Below are positions 22,792 through 34,381 of a DNA stretch of 64,000 nucleotides, in pieces; position 1 is the first letter of the stretch; each line of letters begins with the position of its first letter. Source of the stretch: Lepidonotus clava. Lineage: Eukaryota; Annelida; Polychaeta; Phyllodocida; Polynoidae. A program made the position numbers and the translations under genes. The stretch covers positions 67,483,427 to 67,547,426 of the forward strand of contig OW387134.1 in the NCBI GenBank assembly GCA_936440205.1, given 5' to 3'. Under the pieces are notes generated by a model, which had not been told where the DNA came from, did not search any database, and saw only the letters and a list, made by a program, of their open reading frames with translations.

Positions 22792-23339
22792 GGTAAAGGG
22801 GGGTTTACACAGGCCGATAAAATCCTTGCGACAAGTCCATTAGGTGAGCCTTACGATAATTCCGATAACCTTACGATAATCCCGATAGCCTTAAGATAAT
22901 CCCGACGACGTTATCAGCCTGTGTAAACCCATTTTATCCTAAGAAAACCATTGTCTTAAGGCTGTCATAAGCCTTACGATGATTTATCGGGACTTATTCC
23001 TTAAAGGGACATTCTCGTCCGTTAGGTGACCGTATTTTGATACGTTGTAACTCCCGTACTGCCACGCCAATTTCGCGACGTGACCAATAACGTCGCAGAA
23101 TTACGTTCCAAAAGTGAGAAATCTGTCACCGGCCGTCGCGTCGTTAGGCTAACGTCGGCGTATGTAAGCCAAACAACTCACGGACGAGAATGTCCCTTTA
23201 AGATAATGAGAATTTCAGACGTGTTTGAAATTTTTTGGAAAATCCTTAGGATAATGTCCTTACAATAATGGAATTCAGCTTACGACAATGAAGTGTTTTA
23301 TCTTAAGGACCACTGTCGGCCTGTGTAAACCCCTTTACC
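22792..23339. mobile_element. TIR element, ends GGTAAAGGGG..TTTACACAGGCCG
   Basis: The left end GGTAAAGGGGGGTTTACACA and right end TGTAAACCCCTTTACC are inverted. The interior repeats TTACGATAATCCCGATA-type words. Similar TGTAAACCC words beyond the right end (to 23578) suggest a second, partial copy. Confidence 0.6.
23001..23201. mobile_element. MITE with TTAA ends nested in the previous element
   Basis: Starts TTAAAGGGACATTCTCGTCC, and the right end is its inverse. TTAA at both ends fits a piggyBac-type target site. A diverged relative lies at 1724-1890. Confidence 0.7.
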
Positions 23340-23589
23340 TTACGTCAAATTACACATTCTTATAGAAATCTAGTAGATATTTCCATTGTCGCAAGCCTTC
23401 AGACAATTGTTATGGATTTATTATCTTAAGCAAATTATCGGGCTGTGTATAACCTTCAAGCCTTTGCATATTACGACAATTGTCACCGATAACCTACGAT
23501 AATGACCTACATAATTATTTTTTTGCTTCAGATAATTCATTAACTTAAGGTTAACGTAAGGGAATTTGTAAACCCGCCTTAAGGAAGGG

Positions 23590-23865
23590 GTTCCCAGGAG
23601 GGGAAACAGGGCCAGGGGGACCCACAGGGCCAGGGGACCCACAGGGCCAGGGGGACCCACAGGGCCGGGAGGAAAACCATAGGGCCATGAGGAAAACCAC
23701 AGGGCCGGGAGGAAAACCACAGGGCCGGGAGGAGAGGCACAGGGCTGGGAGGAGAGGCACAGGGCCGGGAGGGGAGGCACAGGGCTGGGAGGGGAACCAC
23801 AGTGTCAGGAGAGGAACCACAGGGCCGGGAGAGGAACCACAGGGCTGGGAGTGGACCTACGTGGC
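23590..23865. repeat. GC-rich minisatellite, about 20-bp unit
   Basis: Tandem variants of CACAGGGCCGGGAGGAAAAC, about 13 units, followed by pyrimidine- and G-runs to 23950. Long open frames here come from the repeat and are not genes. Confidence 0.8.
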
Positions 23866-24522
23866 CTTTCTCTTTCCTTCTTCTCTCCCCCTTTTCTCCT
23901 TTTCTCCTTTTTTTTTTTTTTTTGGAGGGGGGGGGGGGGGGGCCAAGGCCCGGCCGGCCCCCCCCCAAAATCCGCCACTGTTAATACCGTTGCTGGGCAC
24001 CGGGCGACTGGGAGAATCGGCAGTGAAATTGCTGGGTGACTGCAGATAGCTGGGCAACTCCTGTGGGTATAGTGTATTTTTTGGGCGACCGGCGACGGAC
24101 GACGGGATCGCCGGGAAATTATCAAACTTGCCTGATATTACAGTCACCCAGTGACAGCAACGACAATTCTTCCAGTCGCCCGTCGCCAGTTAAATCGCCT
24201 AGTGGGTATGGCACTTAAATGACATGTGACAGGATATAACAGACATTCGACAGGGCAACATCATAATATCTTGAATTCAACAGGGCAACATGGAGAGCCC
24301 CTCCCTCTCCCATCTACAGCCCCTTATTTAGTACTACCATATGCGTTGTGCACCAATGGGTTGGGTGTTATTCGCAGTCACTGGCAATCACTGAGGACTT
24401 CAAGTCTTTACACTAAATTAACAGGCACAAAAAAATAACGAAGAGCCCTCTGTCTTAATTGATAATGTCGGCTTTAGGTCCTACAGTGCTGGCGGGCTCA
24501 ACTATCGATCAGGTCCTTGTAT

Positions 24523-24735
24523 GGTTCTGAAATTAAGGTTAATCTAAATTTGTGCACCTGGTACATAGCTTTTAACAGTGTGTATGCACCTTCTGCGATA
24601 TAACACTAATCTATCAAAAATAAGTGCATCTGCTGGGTGCACAAAGATCATGCACCCAGCAGCCAAATCATGCGTCCTGGATGCAGGGTGCATCGTTAAT
24701 TTCTCCCGGATGCACCCTTAATTTCGGATACTGAC
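24523..24735. mobile_element. MITE, TIR related to CAGTGTCCGAAATTAAGG (eroded copy)
   Basis: CTGAAATTAAGGTTAATC at the left and CCCTTAATTTCGGATACTG at the right match the ends of 25649-25863. The interior shares GTGCACC/TGCACCC words. Confidence 0.6.
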
Positions 24736-24754
24736 AGTATAACATTTATGTATG

Positions 24755-25038
24755 CAGTGTTCGAGACTAACACCTGCCCGTTGGCCAATGGCTGATGATT
24801 TTGAGACAGGGCCAACAAGATTGAGCAAACCTTTGTCCCAGATGACCAACACCTTTTTCGGTCGTCATTACCAAATCCTTTCATCTGTCATTTCCACATC
24901 TTTTTGGCCATCATTCATATGTTTTTGGTAGTCATTTCCACAATTTTTTTCTGGGCGCACCGACTGAAAACTATATCAGGGCAGACAAATTTTTACACTG
25001 TCGGCCCTGATGGCCAAAAACGTTAGTCTCGAACACTG
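24755..25038. mobile_element. hAT-like MITE, TIR CAGTGTTCGAGACTAAC
   Basis: 284 bp with near-perfect inverted ends (CAGTGTTCGAGACTAAC and GTTAGTCTCGAACACTG), flanked by the direct duplication TGTATG on both sides. Confidence 0.85.
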
Positions 25039-25109
25039 TGTATGTTGTGGAATAATTATACTTGTTGCACATAGGAATGATAGAAATGATAGAAGAGACT
25101 ACAGCCTAT

Positions 25110-25320
25110 GTTCCGGCCAGGGTCATTTTCACAGTGAAAACCAGTTGGGACGAATTCTGGCTTTGGTGATCGAATCTATGAGATGAAGGTGACAGGGCGG
25201 GCAAACAGCAGGGGATCATAAATGGAAATCGTTTTTGCTGTACCTCATCCTTTAGTGAACCACAGCACCAACTGGGAATTGAACCTAAAGAACCACTTGG
25301 TCAGTGCTGGGTCCCCCCCC
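25110..25320 (-). repeat. interspersed repeat, possible tRNA-derived SINE (copy 2)
   Basis: Same family as 2366-2575. On the minus strand it includes GGTTCAATTCC, a good B-box match; an A box was not found. Confidence 0.5.
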
Positions 25321-25648
25321 CTATCATTGCCTTATAGGATCAGCAGGGGCTACTGGGGGCCTATTCTTACCCGGACCCCCAAGGGGTATATGATGCATTA
25401 TTTCTATTTGTTTTCCCATGATTTTGTCTACAAGTATACCAAAATTAGCCCGCAGGTGCATAAAGTACAGGAAAACTGGAAACTGCGTCTGCCTGAATTA
25501 GACCTCAACTTTGAGGGTGCAGCGTAAATTAGGGGTTTCCACAACCATGAACTGAATGGCATTTAGGAAAACTTGTTATGAAAATAAAACCCAAAGAACA
25601 AGCAAAAAGTCAGGTGGCGGCTTATATTACGGGTTTTACGGTACTTGT

Positions 25649-25863
25649 CAGTGTCCGAAATTAAGGTTTAAATCTATGCACACACCGGGTGCATAGCTTT
25701 GAAAAGTATGCACCCGGGAGCCTTTCAGTGCAACCTCAGTGAAATGTATTTTTATCCAATCAAAAATATGTGCATCTGTCAGGTGCACCCTCGGCAAAAT
25801 CATGCACCCTGCTGCAAAATCATGCACCTAGGGTGCAGAGTGCACCCTTAATTTCGGACACTG
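25649..25863. mobile_element. hAT-like MITE, TIR CAGTGTCCGAAATTAAGG
   Basis: Inverted ends CAGTGTCCGAAATTAAGG and CTTAATTTCGGACACTG, flanked by CTTGT on both sides (25644-25648, 25864-25868). Confidence 0.85.
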
Positions 25864-25868
25864 CTTGT

Positions 25869-27149
25869 AAATGCATGGATCAAGACAGAGCCCACGGCAA
25901 TGTGCGTTCCGACTCCACGTAGCGTTTACAACAAAAACGGTATATAATCCCATAATGATCCTATTAGGGAAATCGATTTAGTACATGCGTACCTGGTACC
26001 TATCAACCACTGGCATAGTTAGAAACGAAAGCTATTGCGTTTTAACCTAACATCAGGACAGACAAAACAATAATTTACGACTGTTTATTAGGCAAAAGAA
26101 GACTTTTACCCAACCTGGCTGGTTTGAAAATAATTTCCTAATAAAACCAAAAAAAAAACAGCTCTAATAAACTTAAATCTGATTAAAAACTGGCAGCCAA
26201 TAGCTAACCAGTTAATTCCCAACCCTGATCGGTTTTCACGCTGTCCTTTTATTTCAAGCTAACACCTATATTGAATACACTGGCATACAGATTACACCAC
26301 TGTGATGCAATGCGATTTGTGCCTGGATGTGCCTGAACAGAAGTGGCATAGTAGGGAGTCAATGCTCATAGTACACATTACATCAGGTTATGTAAAAGGC
26401 CTGTCGTCTGGGTCTACGATATAACAGGTCATTATTAGAGATTTTGAAATCAATACAGAAGTCTTTCATTACAAAGGTTTCAGTTTCTAACTTGTTCTGG
26501 TTTCACAGAAGCATGACAGCTGCCTTAGAAGTTAGAATACACATTGGTAAAATAGTTTACAATGGGATGAGCCTGATAAGTGCTAAATAAACTGATACAA
26601 TGACTTATCTTTTTGGCGCACTTGCAAGCACAAAATATATTAGATAAGACCGGAAAAGGAGGGAAGGTGTCAACAATTTTCTTTTGTAACAAACTGAGAG
26701 ATAGAAAAGATGCACACTAGTAAACATGTCAGCACTGAAATGCATGCAGACTCAAAACCGACACACAACGGAACTGTTATAAATTATTCGGGCATAATAT
26801 TGACATAATAGAGTGACCCTATTAGACCTAACCTAATCACAATGGGTGCAGTGCTATTTAGACTCTAGCCTACCCTGGGCAGACTCGTCTAGCACGGCGC
26901 TATCTCTCTCACCTCAGGCCCAGACTCTAAGCGTTGTCACTCTCAAAGAGGGGTCTCTAGACAAAAACAATCCAGCCTTACACGGAAATACAGCTACTGG
27001 TCTCTCCATTTTACCTTTCCCTACAGCTAGATCTCGGTTTAATCTCCATATTGTGGTCGTGGATGGACGTAGAACCCTAAAAGGCGGCCCAAAGATACTG
27101 CTGTCACTGTCTCCGTCCGACTTGACATCTTCAAATCTAGGTCAAACAT
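25869..27149. other. unassigned intergenic or first-intron sequence
   Basis: Nothing recognisable. A 150-codon open frame at 26846-27298 on the plus strand has no familiar motif and unremarkable composition, so I do not call it a gene. Confidence 0.4.
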
Positions 27150-27640
27150 CACAAAGATTTCCAAGGGGGGCGCGCGATTTCCAACACCCACCTTGCACAC
27201 CCTGGATCCTCCGTCTAGTCCAAAATCCTACAGCTAAGAGATCGGGGATCCGTGCATTTGCTGGGGTGATATTGGGTAGATTTGCACAACACAGATGAAA
27301 TGAGAGGAGGTCGCCGGTTCGAACCGGGACCAAACAAAACCCCCCCAAATCAGCCGGGCGGCGCGCCGCCGCTGCACAATCGTCGCCCGACCTTTTTTTT
27401 CCGGAATTTCAGTCGGGATTTGGGCGCAGAATAGGGCGTTTTAAGGGCGCTTACCGCGGAATCCTGGTAGCTCGTAGGATCACTGATTGCTGGGACAGGC
27501 TGTCAACAACGTGTGGTTCGGCCTGGGCCGTGCACGTCGTTTATAAACACCGGCTTTGAGGGTCGAGTCCCAACACGTTCACGCTGAGCAAGCGGAATGA
27601 CTAAAGACGACGCCTGGCGCCATCTGTGGAGAGGTGGAGG
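27150..27640 (-). promoter_or_regulatory. CpG-rich block with TATA box and splice donor, candidate first exon/promoter
   Basis: CpG-rich, unlike its AT-rich surroundings, including GGCGGCGCGCCGCC. On the minus strand a TTTATAAAC TATA-like box (27548-27540) is followed about 90 bp later by CCGCG/GTAAGC, a good splice donor (exon border 27455). It could be a non-coding first exon spliced to 21522 of the PME-5-like gene. A GGTTCGAACC word at 27320 resembles a pol III B box but does not fold as a tRNA T-arm. Confidence 0.3.
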
Positions 27641-28087
27641 AACTAAGGGTAGAGGTCCTTCTTCCCGCCTTCTGGAAAATAACCCACATACCAATATGAC
27701 CAAAAATATGTATGAAATTTGAACGTTCAGGTTGAAGGTAACATACATGCAAAACTTTTCCGTTAGAAGCTTACAAAGTTAAAATGCTAAGCAAAATCTC
27801 AATCAATAATAATATTCTTACACTGGTCATTAATAATAGTCATTATAGTGCTACTAATTATCTACAATAATTAATAATGAGCTTATCATTACTAATGAAA
27901 TTTTGTAAAAATACAAAAAAATAATCTTTTGTACTGAAACATTGTCAAGCATTAAATCGACATCTTATTTATTTTATTCTAGAGTACATCTTCGTTGCAT
28001 ACCAATATTAACAACTAAGACGTTTACCTATTTGAGAATTTAATGTAATGGATGAAAGTAATTATACATAATTTGCAACAAACTGGT
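27641..28087. other. AT-rich spacer
   Basis: Contains ATAATAAT- and ATTAATAATGA-type repeats; no gene or clear element seen. Confidence 0.5.
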
Positions 28088-28532
28088 CAGGGTACCAACC
28101 AAAGTTCCATTTTCAAATTCCCTGTGTTTTCCCTCAGATTTCTCGTGGCAATTTTTCCCAGGGTCATATCCAGCAAATTGTTCAATTTTAAAAACCTCGG
28201 CGTGCAGAACAAATTTGGACAACCCAAGAACAAAAAGTTGAATACCTGATATCTTGAGAATCAAGAATTTTAGAACCTGACCGAATGAAATTTCCTGTGT
28301 TTTGGCAAAATTCCCTGTGTTTTCCCTGTCAGCAGGGATTTTCCTTTACATAGAGTTACCAGTGAAAATAAATAAAATTGCTAACATTAACTTGAAACAG
28401 ACTTGTGAAACTTTGATTCGGGCTAGTGTAAAGACAGGACAACTAGCCCGGTGGACTAGTGGACAGAATTGTTAAGGGAAACCCCTGTGTCAGGGATTTT
28501 TTTCCCATTTTCCCTGTGTGGTTGGTACCCTG
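28088..28532. mobile_element. MITE family B copy carrying a nested MITE
   Basis: Starts CAGGGTACCAACC and ends GTTGGTACCCTG; flanks ACTGGT and ACTGTT differ at one base. Interrupted at 28333-28487. Confidence 0.8.
28333..28487. mobile_element. 155-bp MITE nested in family B
   Basis: Ends CAGGGATTTTCCTT and AAGGGAAACCCCTG are inverted. It is flanked by TGTCAG at 28327-28332 and 28488-28493. Confidence 0.8.
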
Positions 28533-28688
28533 ACTGTTGTTGGTTGGAGCCAATATACTATATCATAGAATAAAATTAGGGTAGAACACACCCCTAGAAT
28601 AAAACTTACGTTTAAAAAATGCATTATAAATCCATTTTAAAAATGCACATGGATCACAAAATGTCACAGAACAAAATGAGATACCTAC

Positions 28689-28790
28689 ATATCCTTGGGC
28701 TATGGTTGCGAACAGCCACTTTGCCTCTATTTGAAGCCCATCCCACTTTAGGTACATCGCCTGTTGGGGCACCGCGTCTCTCTGCAAATT
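28689..28790 (-). other. orphan exon-like stretch
   Basis: A 102-nt open stretch bounded by a TTTGCAG acceptor and a GTAGGT donor. It encodes RDAVPQQAMYLKWDGLQIEA KWLFATIAQGY, which looks protein-like but unfamiliar. It may be an exon of an unseen gene, an element remnant, or chance. Confidence 0.2.
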
Positions 28791-28872
28791 GATGAATACA
28801 AATTAAGGTATACAGGCACTTCTTAAATTCAATATGTGACAAAGGGGCCTCCTCTGTCTATTGCAGGGTTTA

Positions 28873-29186
28873 TTGTTAAATTATACGAGACTTACTTGTA
28901 ATGTTGAAGTAGAATTATAATTTTACCGAGGACAACACGTAGTGTTGTAGGGATCATGCGAGAACGGACACACGCGGGAATCAGCAGTCTTTAAAGGAAA
29001 TTAAAAATTTTTCGAAATAAATAACTAACTAATTTTGACTTTACTTGCATTGAAGTAGAATCTAAAAGTCAACAGAAAACTGGAGTGGGTGAGGCGGGCG
29101 CATGATCCCTACAACACTACGTGTTGTCCTCGGTAAAATTATAATTCTACTTCAACATTACAAGTAAGTCTCGTATAATTTAACAA
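28873..29186. repeat. perfect palindrome with 88-bp arms, related to the DIRS termini
   Basis: The arms 28873-28960 and 29099-29186 are exact inverse copies by eye; the centre is 138 bp. The inner part of each arm and the adjacent centre (TTTTACCGAGGACAACACG, GAACGGACACACGCGGGAAT) resemble the terminal repeat and 5' leader of the neighbouring DIRS element. It may be a deleted DIRS-family derivative, or the internal complementary region DIRS elements are known to carry. Confidence 0.75.
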
Positions 29187-29336
29187 TTTTACCTCGTACA
29201 ACACGTTACGTGTTTACGAGATTATGCGAGAATTTTAAAGCTCGTAAATTTTTTTAATGATAATAATTAAATGATCCGCTCGGTACGAATTTAACAAATT
29301 TCAAGCCATACATTTCAAAACTTTTATTTCACAACT

Positions 29337-30116
29337 TCAACAAGTATTTTCAAGGAGTGTTTGGCCTACCAAGGCTGTATCTTTGTCAATTTCTTTGTCA
29401 TAGAAACGTGCAAACGTTTCGGCACTTCTCCACGATCCTTGTCTTAGGATCAAGTTCAATGGTACCCCCAGCCTTTTGGCTGCTGAAGTAGTCGCCCCTC
29501 TGATTGAGTGGCTTTTGTAACGGCTAACATCAATGCCCGCTTCTGCCAGTACTTTAAGTACCCATCGAGACAACGTATCCCTAGAGATAGGGTGATAAGG
29601 TCGTACAAAGCTTAACAACAATTTACTGTGACCTCTAATGAAGGCTGTTCGATTGAGATAACTCTTAATCGTACGAACAACACATAATCTTTTACAAATG
29701 TTAAAAGGTCTGAAAACAATCGTGTCCAGGGGGTCTCCCACCCTGTTGTGCTTCAGGAGGACCTTCATCTTAAACATGACTGAATCCTCTACTATCATGT
29801 TCTCAATATCTAGATTTATAACAGTTTGTCCTCTCTGAGAGGAAACTAACAATAAAAGTACTGCCAATTTCATGGCCAAACGTTTTAAACTCAAGTCCTT
29901 ATTCGGACCCCAACTCTTGAACAATGTAAAAACAAGATTCACATCCCAGAAACTTTCATATCTGGGTTTTGGAGGATTCTTCTCGTAGACTCCTTTTACC
30001 AGTCTACAAATTAAAGGATGATTTCCGAAAGTGAAACCATCATAAGACGGTAGTATAGCAGATAAAGCACAACGTGCCGAGTTGATGGCACCATAACCTA
30101 CACCTGAGTCAGACAA
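29337..30116 (-). pseudogene. DIRS tyrosine recombinase part (fossil)
   Basis: A 259-codon open stretch with tyrosine recombinase hallmarks: SQRGQTV with the first arginine, HSIRGATTSAA (H-x-x-R box) and ARFYDKEI with the tyrosine near the C-terminus. In the family this enzyme integrates a circular DNA copy, which is why no target duplication is made. The upstream part is separated by a MITE at 30132-30635. Confidence 0.85.
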
Positions 30117-30131
30117 AGTTCTTAAAAATCT

Positions 30132-30635
30132 CAGGCATCATACCGCCCTCCCAAAAAAATAAAGGAATTTAAAGGAATTTTTTTTCGCAAAAATAAAGGA
30201 ATTTAAAGGAATTTACAGGCATTTCTAGGAAAAATAAAGGAATTTTAAAGGAATATTTAGAGAACTTTTAGAGTGTTTAAACATGAAATAAGGCAAATAA
30301 TATTGTAACAGGACTGACTTCCTGTTGATTATTTCTGTGCAGCACTGTGTTAACCCACATCGACTCACATCGATCAATGCGTTGACTCATGCTGATCAAC
30401 ACGTCAACCTGTATCGATTGACGACTAGAAAATTTTGCAATTTTATGGCTAATAATATGGAATTCTATGCATTTTATGAGATAATGTGATATTTTCTTAC
30501 TCTAGAAAAAAAATAAAGGAATTTAAAGGAATTTTTCATGAAAATAAAGGAAAATAAAGGAATTTTGTCTATTTTCACAAAAATAAAGGAATTTAAAGGA
30601 AATTCCTTTAAAATAAAGGAACGGTATGATGCCTG
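30132..30635. mobile_element. MITE, TIR CAGGCATCATACCG, inserted in the DIRS element
   Basis: 504 bp with perfect 14-bp inverted ends (CAGGCATCATACCG, CGGTATGATGCCTG) and a direct AAATCT duplication on both sides. The interior is built of AAATAAAGGAATTTAAAGGA repeats. Non-coding. Confidence 0.9.
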
Positions 30636-30808
30636 AAATCTACAAACTTGTGGTAATGAAGGGGAAGTAACATTTATATTCCTCTCTAAACAGAAAGTAG
30701 ACCACTTGTGTAAGTAGGTGGAGTAAAGTTTTTTGGTCGAGCTTTGCCACGACCCCATGATCAATTCAACAGTGTTTTTATCGAAACCTTTACTCAGTAG
30801 CTGTTTGC

Positions 30809-32724
30809 CTAGAAAAGGAATGCCCCCAAGGGGACGCTGTTTAGAAAACATTCCCCTTCCGGCTTGCCTGACGGGATCAGATTCCCTCGTTTCTTCCTGA
30901 ATCGTATGTGTCTGAGTCCGAGTGCCATCAGAGTACCCCACCAGGGCTGGCTGGGCCACCAGGGTACCACCAACACGCCGTGAGCACTCTCTGCCAGAAT
31001 CTTCGAGATCACTCGAGCGACACAACTGAAAGGTGGGAAAGCATAGAAAAATCTATCAGACCAGTCAAGCATAAATGCATCTATAGCAAAGGCTTCTGGA
31101 TCCGGTTTCCAAGAGACAAACAGTTGGGCCTTACGATTTATTCTAGTAGCAAACAGATAAATTTCTGGTTGTCCAAACACATTTACAATCTTCTCAAAGT
31201 TCTTTGAACTAAGTTGCCATTCTAGGTTATCTTCAAAATGTCTTGATTTATAATCTGCTAGTACATTTTGTACCCCAGGTATATGAGCAATAGTCAACCA
31301 GTTTTGTCTCTCTTCCGACCATTTCCAGATCCTTTGCGCTATATTATTACATTCGGGAGATTTAACTCCGCCTTGATGTTTTACGTAAGCTAACGCAGTT
31401 GTGTTATCTGTCATGATTCGTATGTGTTTCCCAAACACGTCACACAGGCTTTGGAGGCCGAATAAGATAGCTTTTAATTCTAATACATTAATGTGATCCT
31501 GAAGTTCAACTTCATTCCATCTGCCCCCAGCAGTTTCTTCCTCTACATGGGCTCCCCAACCTTCTGACGAGGCATCTGTAAAGATGACCAACTGTGGTTC
31601 TACTGTTCTAATCGGGTTACCAGAGGCCCCTACATTACTTAACCACCAAAGAATGTCCCTTTCTCCGTCGGGTGAAATTTGCATTTTGTCATCGAAATTC
31701 CCTCTTGAATTAGCTAAGGCCGCTATTTTATCCATTTCCAAAGCCTTGACATGTGCTTCCCCGAATGGGAAAGCCTGGGCAAATGCAATCATCAGTCCGA
31801 TGAGTCCTGCCACTTCCCTTATACTAGGAAAGTCCTTTTCCAGAACAGCCAAAGCTGCCCTCTTCAACTTTTCCTCTTTTTCTTGAGTAAGAAAAATCTT
31901 AAACTCCACTGAGTCTAACTCAAACCCCAGAAAGGTTAGTTTCGTTGTGGGTTCTAAAACGGACTTAACAGGATGTATTACAAATCCTAGTCTAGACAGG
32001 GACTCTTGCAACTCTTCGAGTGTAGCTAAACACTTGTCATACGTATCTGCCATGACGAATCGTCTATATAAGGAAAACACTCAAAACCTTTCTCTCTCAA
32101 TGCCGTGAAAACTGGAATTAACAACTTAGTAAAAAATCGTGGCGCGCAGGCCAAGCCGTTTGGTAGTACAGTGAACTGGAAGAGTTTACCCTTCCACGAA
32201 AACCTCAGGAATTTCCTATGTTGTTCATGAATTGGGATGGAATAATAGGCATCCTTCAAGTCAATGGAACCTAACCAACAGTTCTCTCTCATCATATCCC
32301 TAGCAGTTTGCAATGAGAACATCTTAAAATGTTCGTATTGAACATGGAGATTTACCCAAGTTAAATCTAAAATCAATCGAAAAGCCCCATCTTTTTTGGG
32401 CCTCAAGAAAATGTTGGATAAGACCTGACCCTGGGTAGGTTCCGTTTCCTCTATGATGCCTTTCTCCCACATCCTAACCAACTCATCATCTACAAAATCC
32501 GTTTCCTCTTCCAAGAGTTTGTAAGGACGAGGTACCTTCTGTTGAACTGGAATTTGTACAAAGGGTATCCTAACACCTTTTACTGAGCTAAGAATCCAAG
32601 GGTCTTTGGTTAATTTTGCCCATTCTTGAACTTTAGAAGCTATCTGACCCCCCCTAAAGTTCTCCACTGGTTTGTTCCCTAATGAAACCTCAGTCTCAAA
32701 CTCTTGTTGATCACAGGAACTCAC
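30809..32724 (-). pseudogene. DIRS reverse transcriptase and RNase H part (fossil)
   Basis: Open stretches carry RT motifs (LRPKKDGAFRLILDLTWVN, LGSIDLKDAYYSIPIHEQ, FPYIDDS) followed by an RNase H-like segment (VIFTDASSEGWGAHVEE, IRIMTDNTTALAYVKHQGG). These match the RT-RH of DIRS-type elements rather than LTR or LINE types. Confidence 0.85.
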
Positions 32725-32735
32725 CTCCGGTTGAG

Positions 32736-34381
32736 TTACTTCTGGTAAGTTCCCTTCTTCGGAAAACCCTGCCTGGGAGGTCGGTTGCCCCGGAATCTAC
32801 GAGGGAAGCCTCCGTATGTCTGGTTCTGCCCGAAGAACTGTGGGAAAGGCATCTGAGGCTGCATGAACATCTGCGGTGCTGGGAAACGGTACTGAGGTTG
32901 AAGCTGTTGTTGCCAACCTGGATTGTTCATTGCCCTGAACATCGGATTGGCGAACATCTGTTGGGCTTGAGGAGCCTTGAACCTCTTCTGCTGACCTCCC
33001 CTCGGGGGCTGGTTGGGTTTGCGTTTCATCAGCTTTTCCTCGATTTGCTTAACCGTTTCACACTGTTTCGCTCGTTCTCCCAGATTTCCTCCGAACAACC
33101 ACTCTGGTGAAGTAGATTCAGCTGGCCTGGCCAGCACCTTGGCGTAGACTGTAGCCAAATGAGGTCTAAGAAAATCCCTACGTCTGGCTGACAACGCACT
33201 ATGTGCAAAGGCGAGGAGTTGAGCACCCTCCACTACGTTTCTGGAGAGCGCATCCAGTTCTGAATCCTTAGTCCCTTTGTCACAAGTAAGAGCGAGAATC
33301 AGTGTGAAAGCAGCTAAAGCTGCCAAGACCGCCCTCTGAATGGCCTGTAGATTCTGATCCACTCCTCTGATCCTCTGATCAAGGATCAAGAAAATCTCCT
33401 CATCCAACCGAGGAACCCTCATAGCATTAACGCTTTCCACTCGTGGAAAGGTTTTAGCAATGCGATCCATTTCCGAAAGGAAGTGAACTTCCGTAAGGTA
33501 CTTTTCCAGGAAATTTGCCACACCCGGTTCGACCTTGTCAGCAACTTTATCTCCATCCTTAACATGAGCCAAGTGTTCATTAATCAAAACCGCCGCTGCT
33601 CCATTCCCACGAGCCTGAGTGGCTGCCTGAGTAGCGGTTGGAAGAGCAACTCCTGAAGTAACAATAGGAGCAGCCTGAACATTGGGTGCTTGAAGACCGG
33701 CACAAGGCAGAACAGGAGGAACTGCCGCTGAAGTAACCACCGGCCCTTGGACCGGAACAACGAGCTCCTCCTCTTCTTCTTCACTGATTTCATGGACAGG
33801 TCTATCTTCAGCCTGATCCACTTCTTCCTCCTCTTCATTCCAGTTTACATCCAAAACACCTGCACCCAACGGAAAATTTGGTGCTAAGTTGCCAAACGGC
33901 TGGTACTGCTGTAAGGCTAACCATTGCTGTTGTTGCCACCACAGTTGCTGCTGCTGAGCTGAGGCCAACCCCTGGAAAGGGTCGGGGGCAGCGGCTGGCG
34001 TAGGACGAGTGCCGTCCGTCAAAACTGGGTTAGCTGGCAGCGATCCAACGTTGCCAAGGAGGTTGCTAGGTAGCCCTCCAAGCGACGACGTAACTGTTGT
34101 AGTCGTAGTCGTGGTCGGCCCCGGAACGGAGAGAGGCGCCGGAGTGGCGCCGCACTGGCGGGGTGTGTGACGTCGCACGTGGTTGACGGAACGTCAACCC
34201 CTGGTCCCCCACTGGCGGCCGCCGGCTTCTGTTTCTTTTTCTTGGAAATCTTCGTTTTCTCAGAAACAGTCTTAGAAAGTCCAGGGTCCAAACCCCCTTT
34301 TGACAAAAGATCCGTAATAACACCGGATTGTTCCTCCAGCGAAGCCACTGAGGAGTTGTTTGTAGCCCGTCTGGACGACAT
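32736..34381 (-). pseudogene. DIRS gag-like part (fossil)
   Basis: Gln/Pro/Ala-rich region with a conserved-looking central part (HFLSEMDRIAKTFPRVESVN, RRRDFLRPHLATVYAKV) and a Gln/Pro/Phe-rich tail. It is the expected first region of a DIRS element by position and composition. No nucleocapsid zinc knuckle seen. Confidence 0.65.

Larger units (their letters stand above)
21782..23980. mobile_element. hAT-type element with TIR CAGGGGCGGATCCAGG, filled with further insertions
   Basis: The left end CAGGGGCGGATCCAGG and right end AAAATCCGCCACTG are inverted versions of the widespread CAGTGGCGGATCC hAT terminus. Flanks ATTTTACC and TTAATACC fit an 8-bp duplication with two changes. No transposase frame. 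The interior is three ~160-190-bp repeats, two further TIR elements and a minisatellite. Confidence 0.6.
21756..24211. mobile_element. non-autonomous element split by a later insertion
   Basis: The left end CATATCCACGAGGCGATTTT is matched in inverse at the right by TTAAATCGCCTAGTGGGTAT. Everything from 21782 to 23980 was inserted later. No coding content. Confidence 0.55.

Noticed and set aside
23421-24147. Several overlapping Pro/Gly-rich frames on both strands
   Set aside because: They are produced by the GC-rich minisatellite and homopolymer runs; no start context, motif or splice support.
26846-27298. 150-codon plus-strand frame in the CpG-rich zone
   Set aside because: No recognisable motif or splice context; high GC content lengthens chance frames.
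27290-27330. Possible tRNA gene (GGTTCGAACC word)
   Set aside because: The word is a plain palindrome; the T-arm stem does not pair and no A box or acceptor stem is present.
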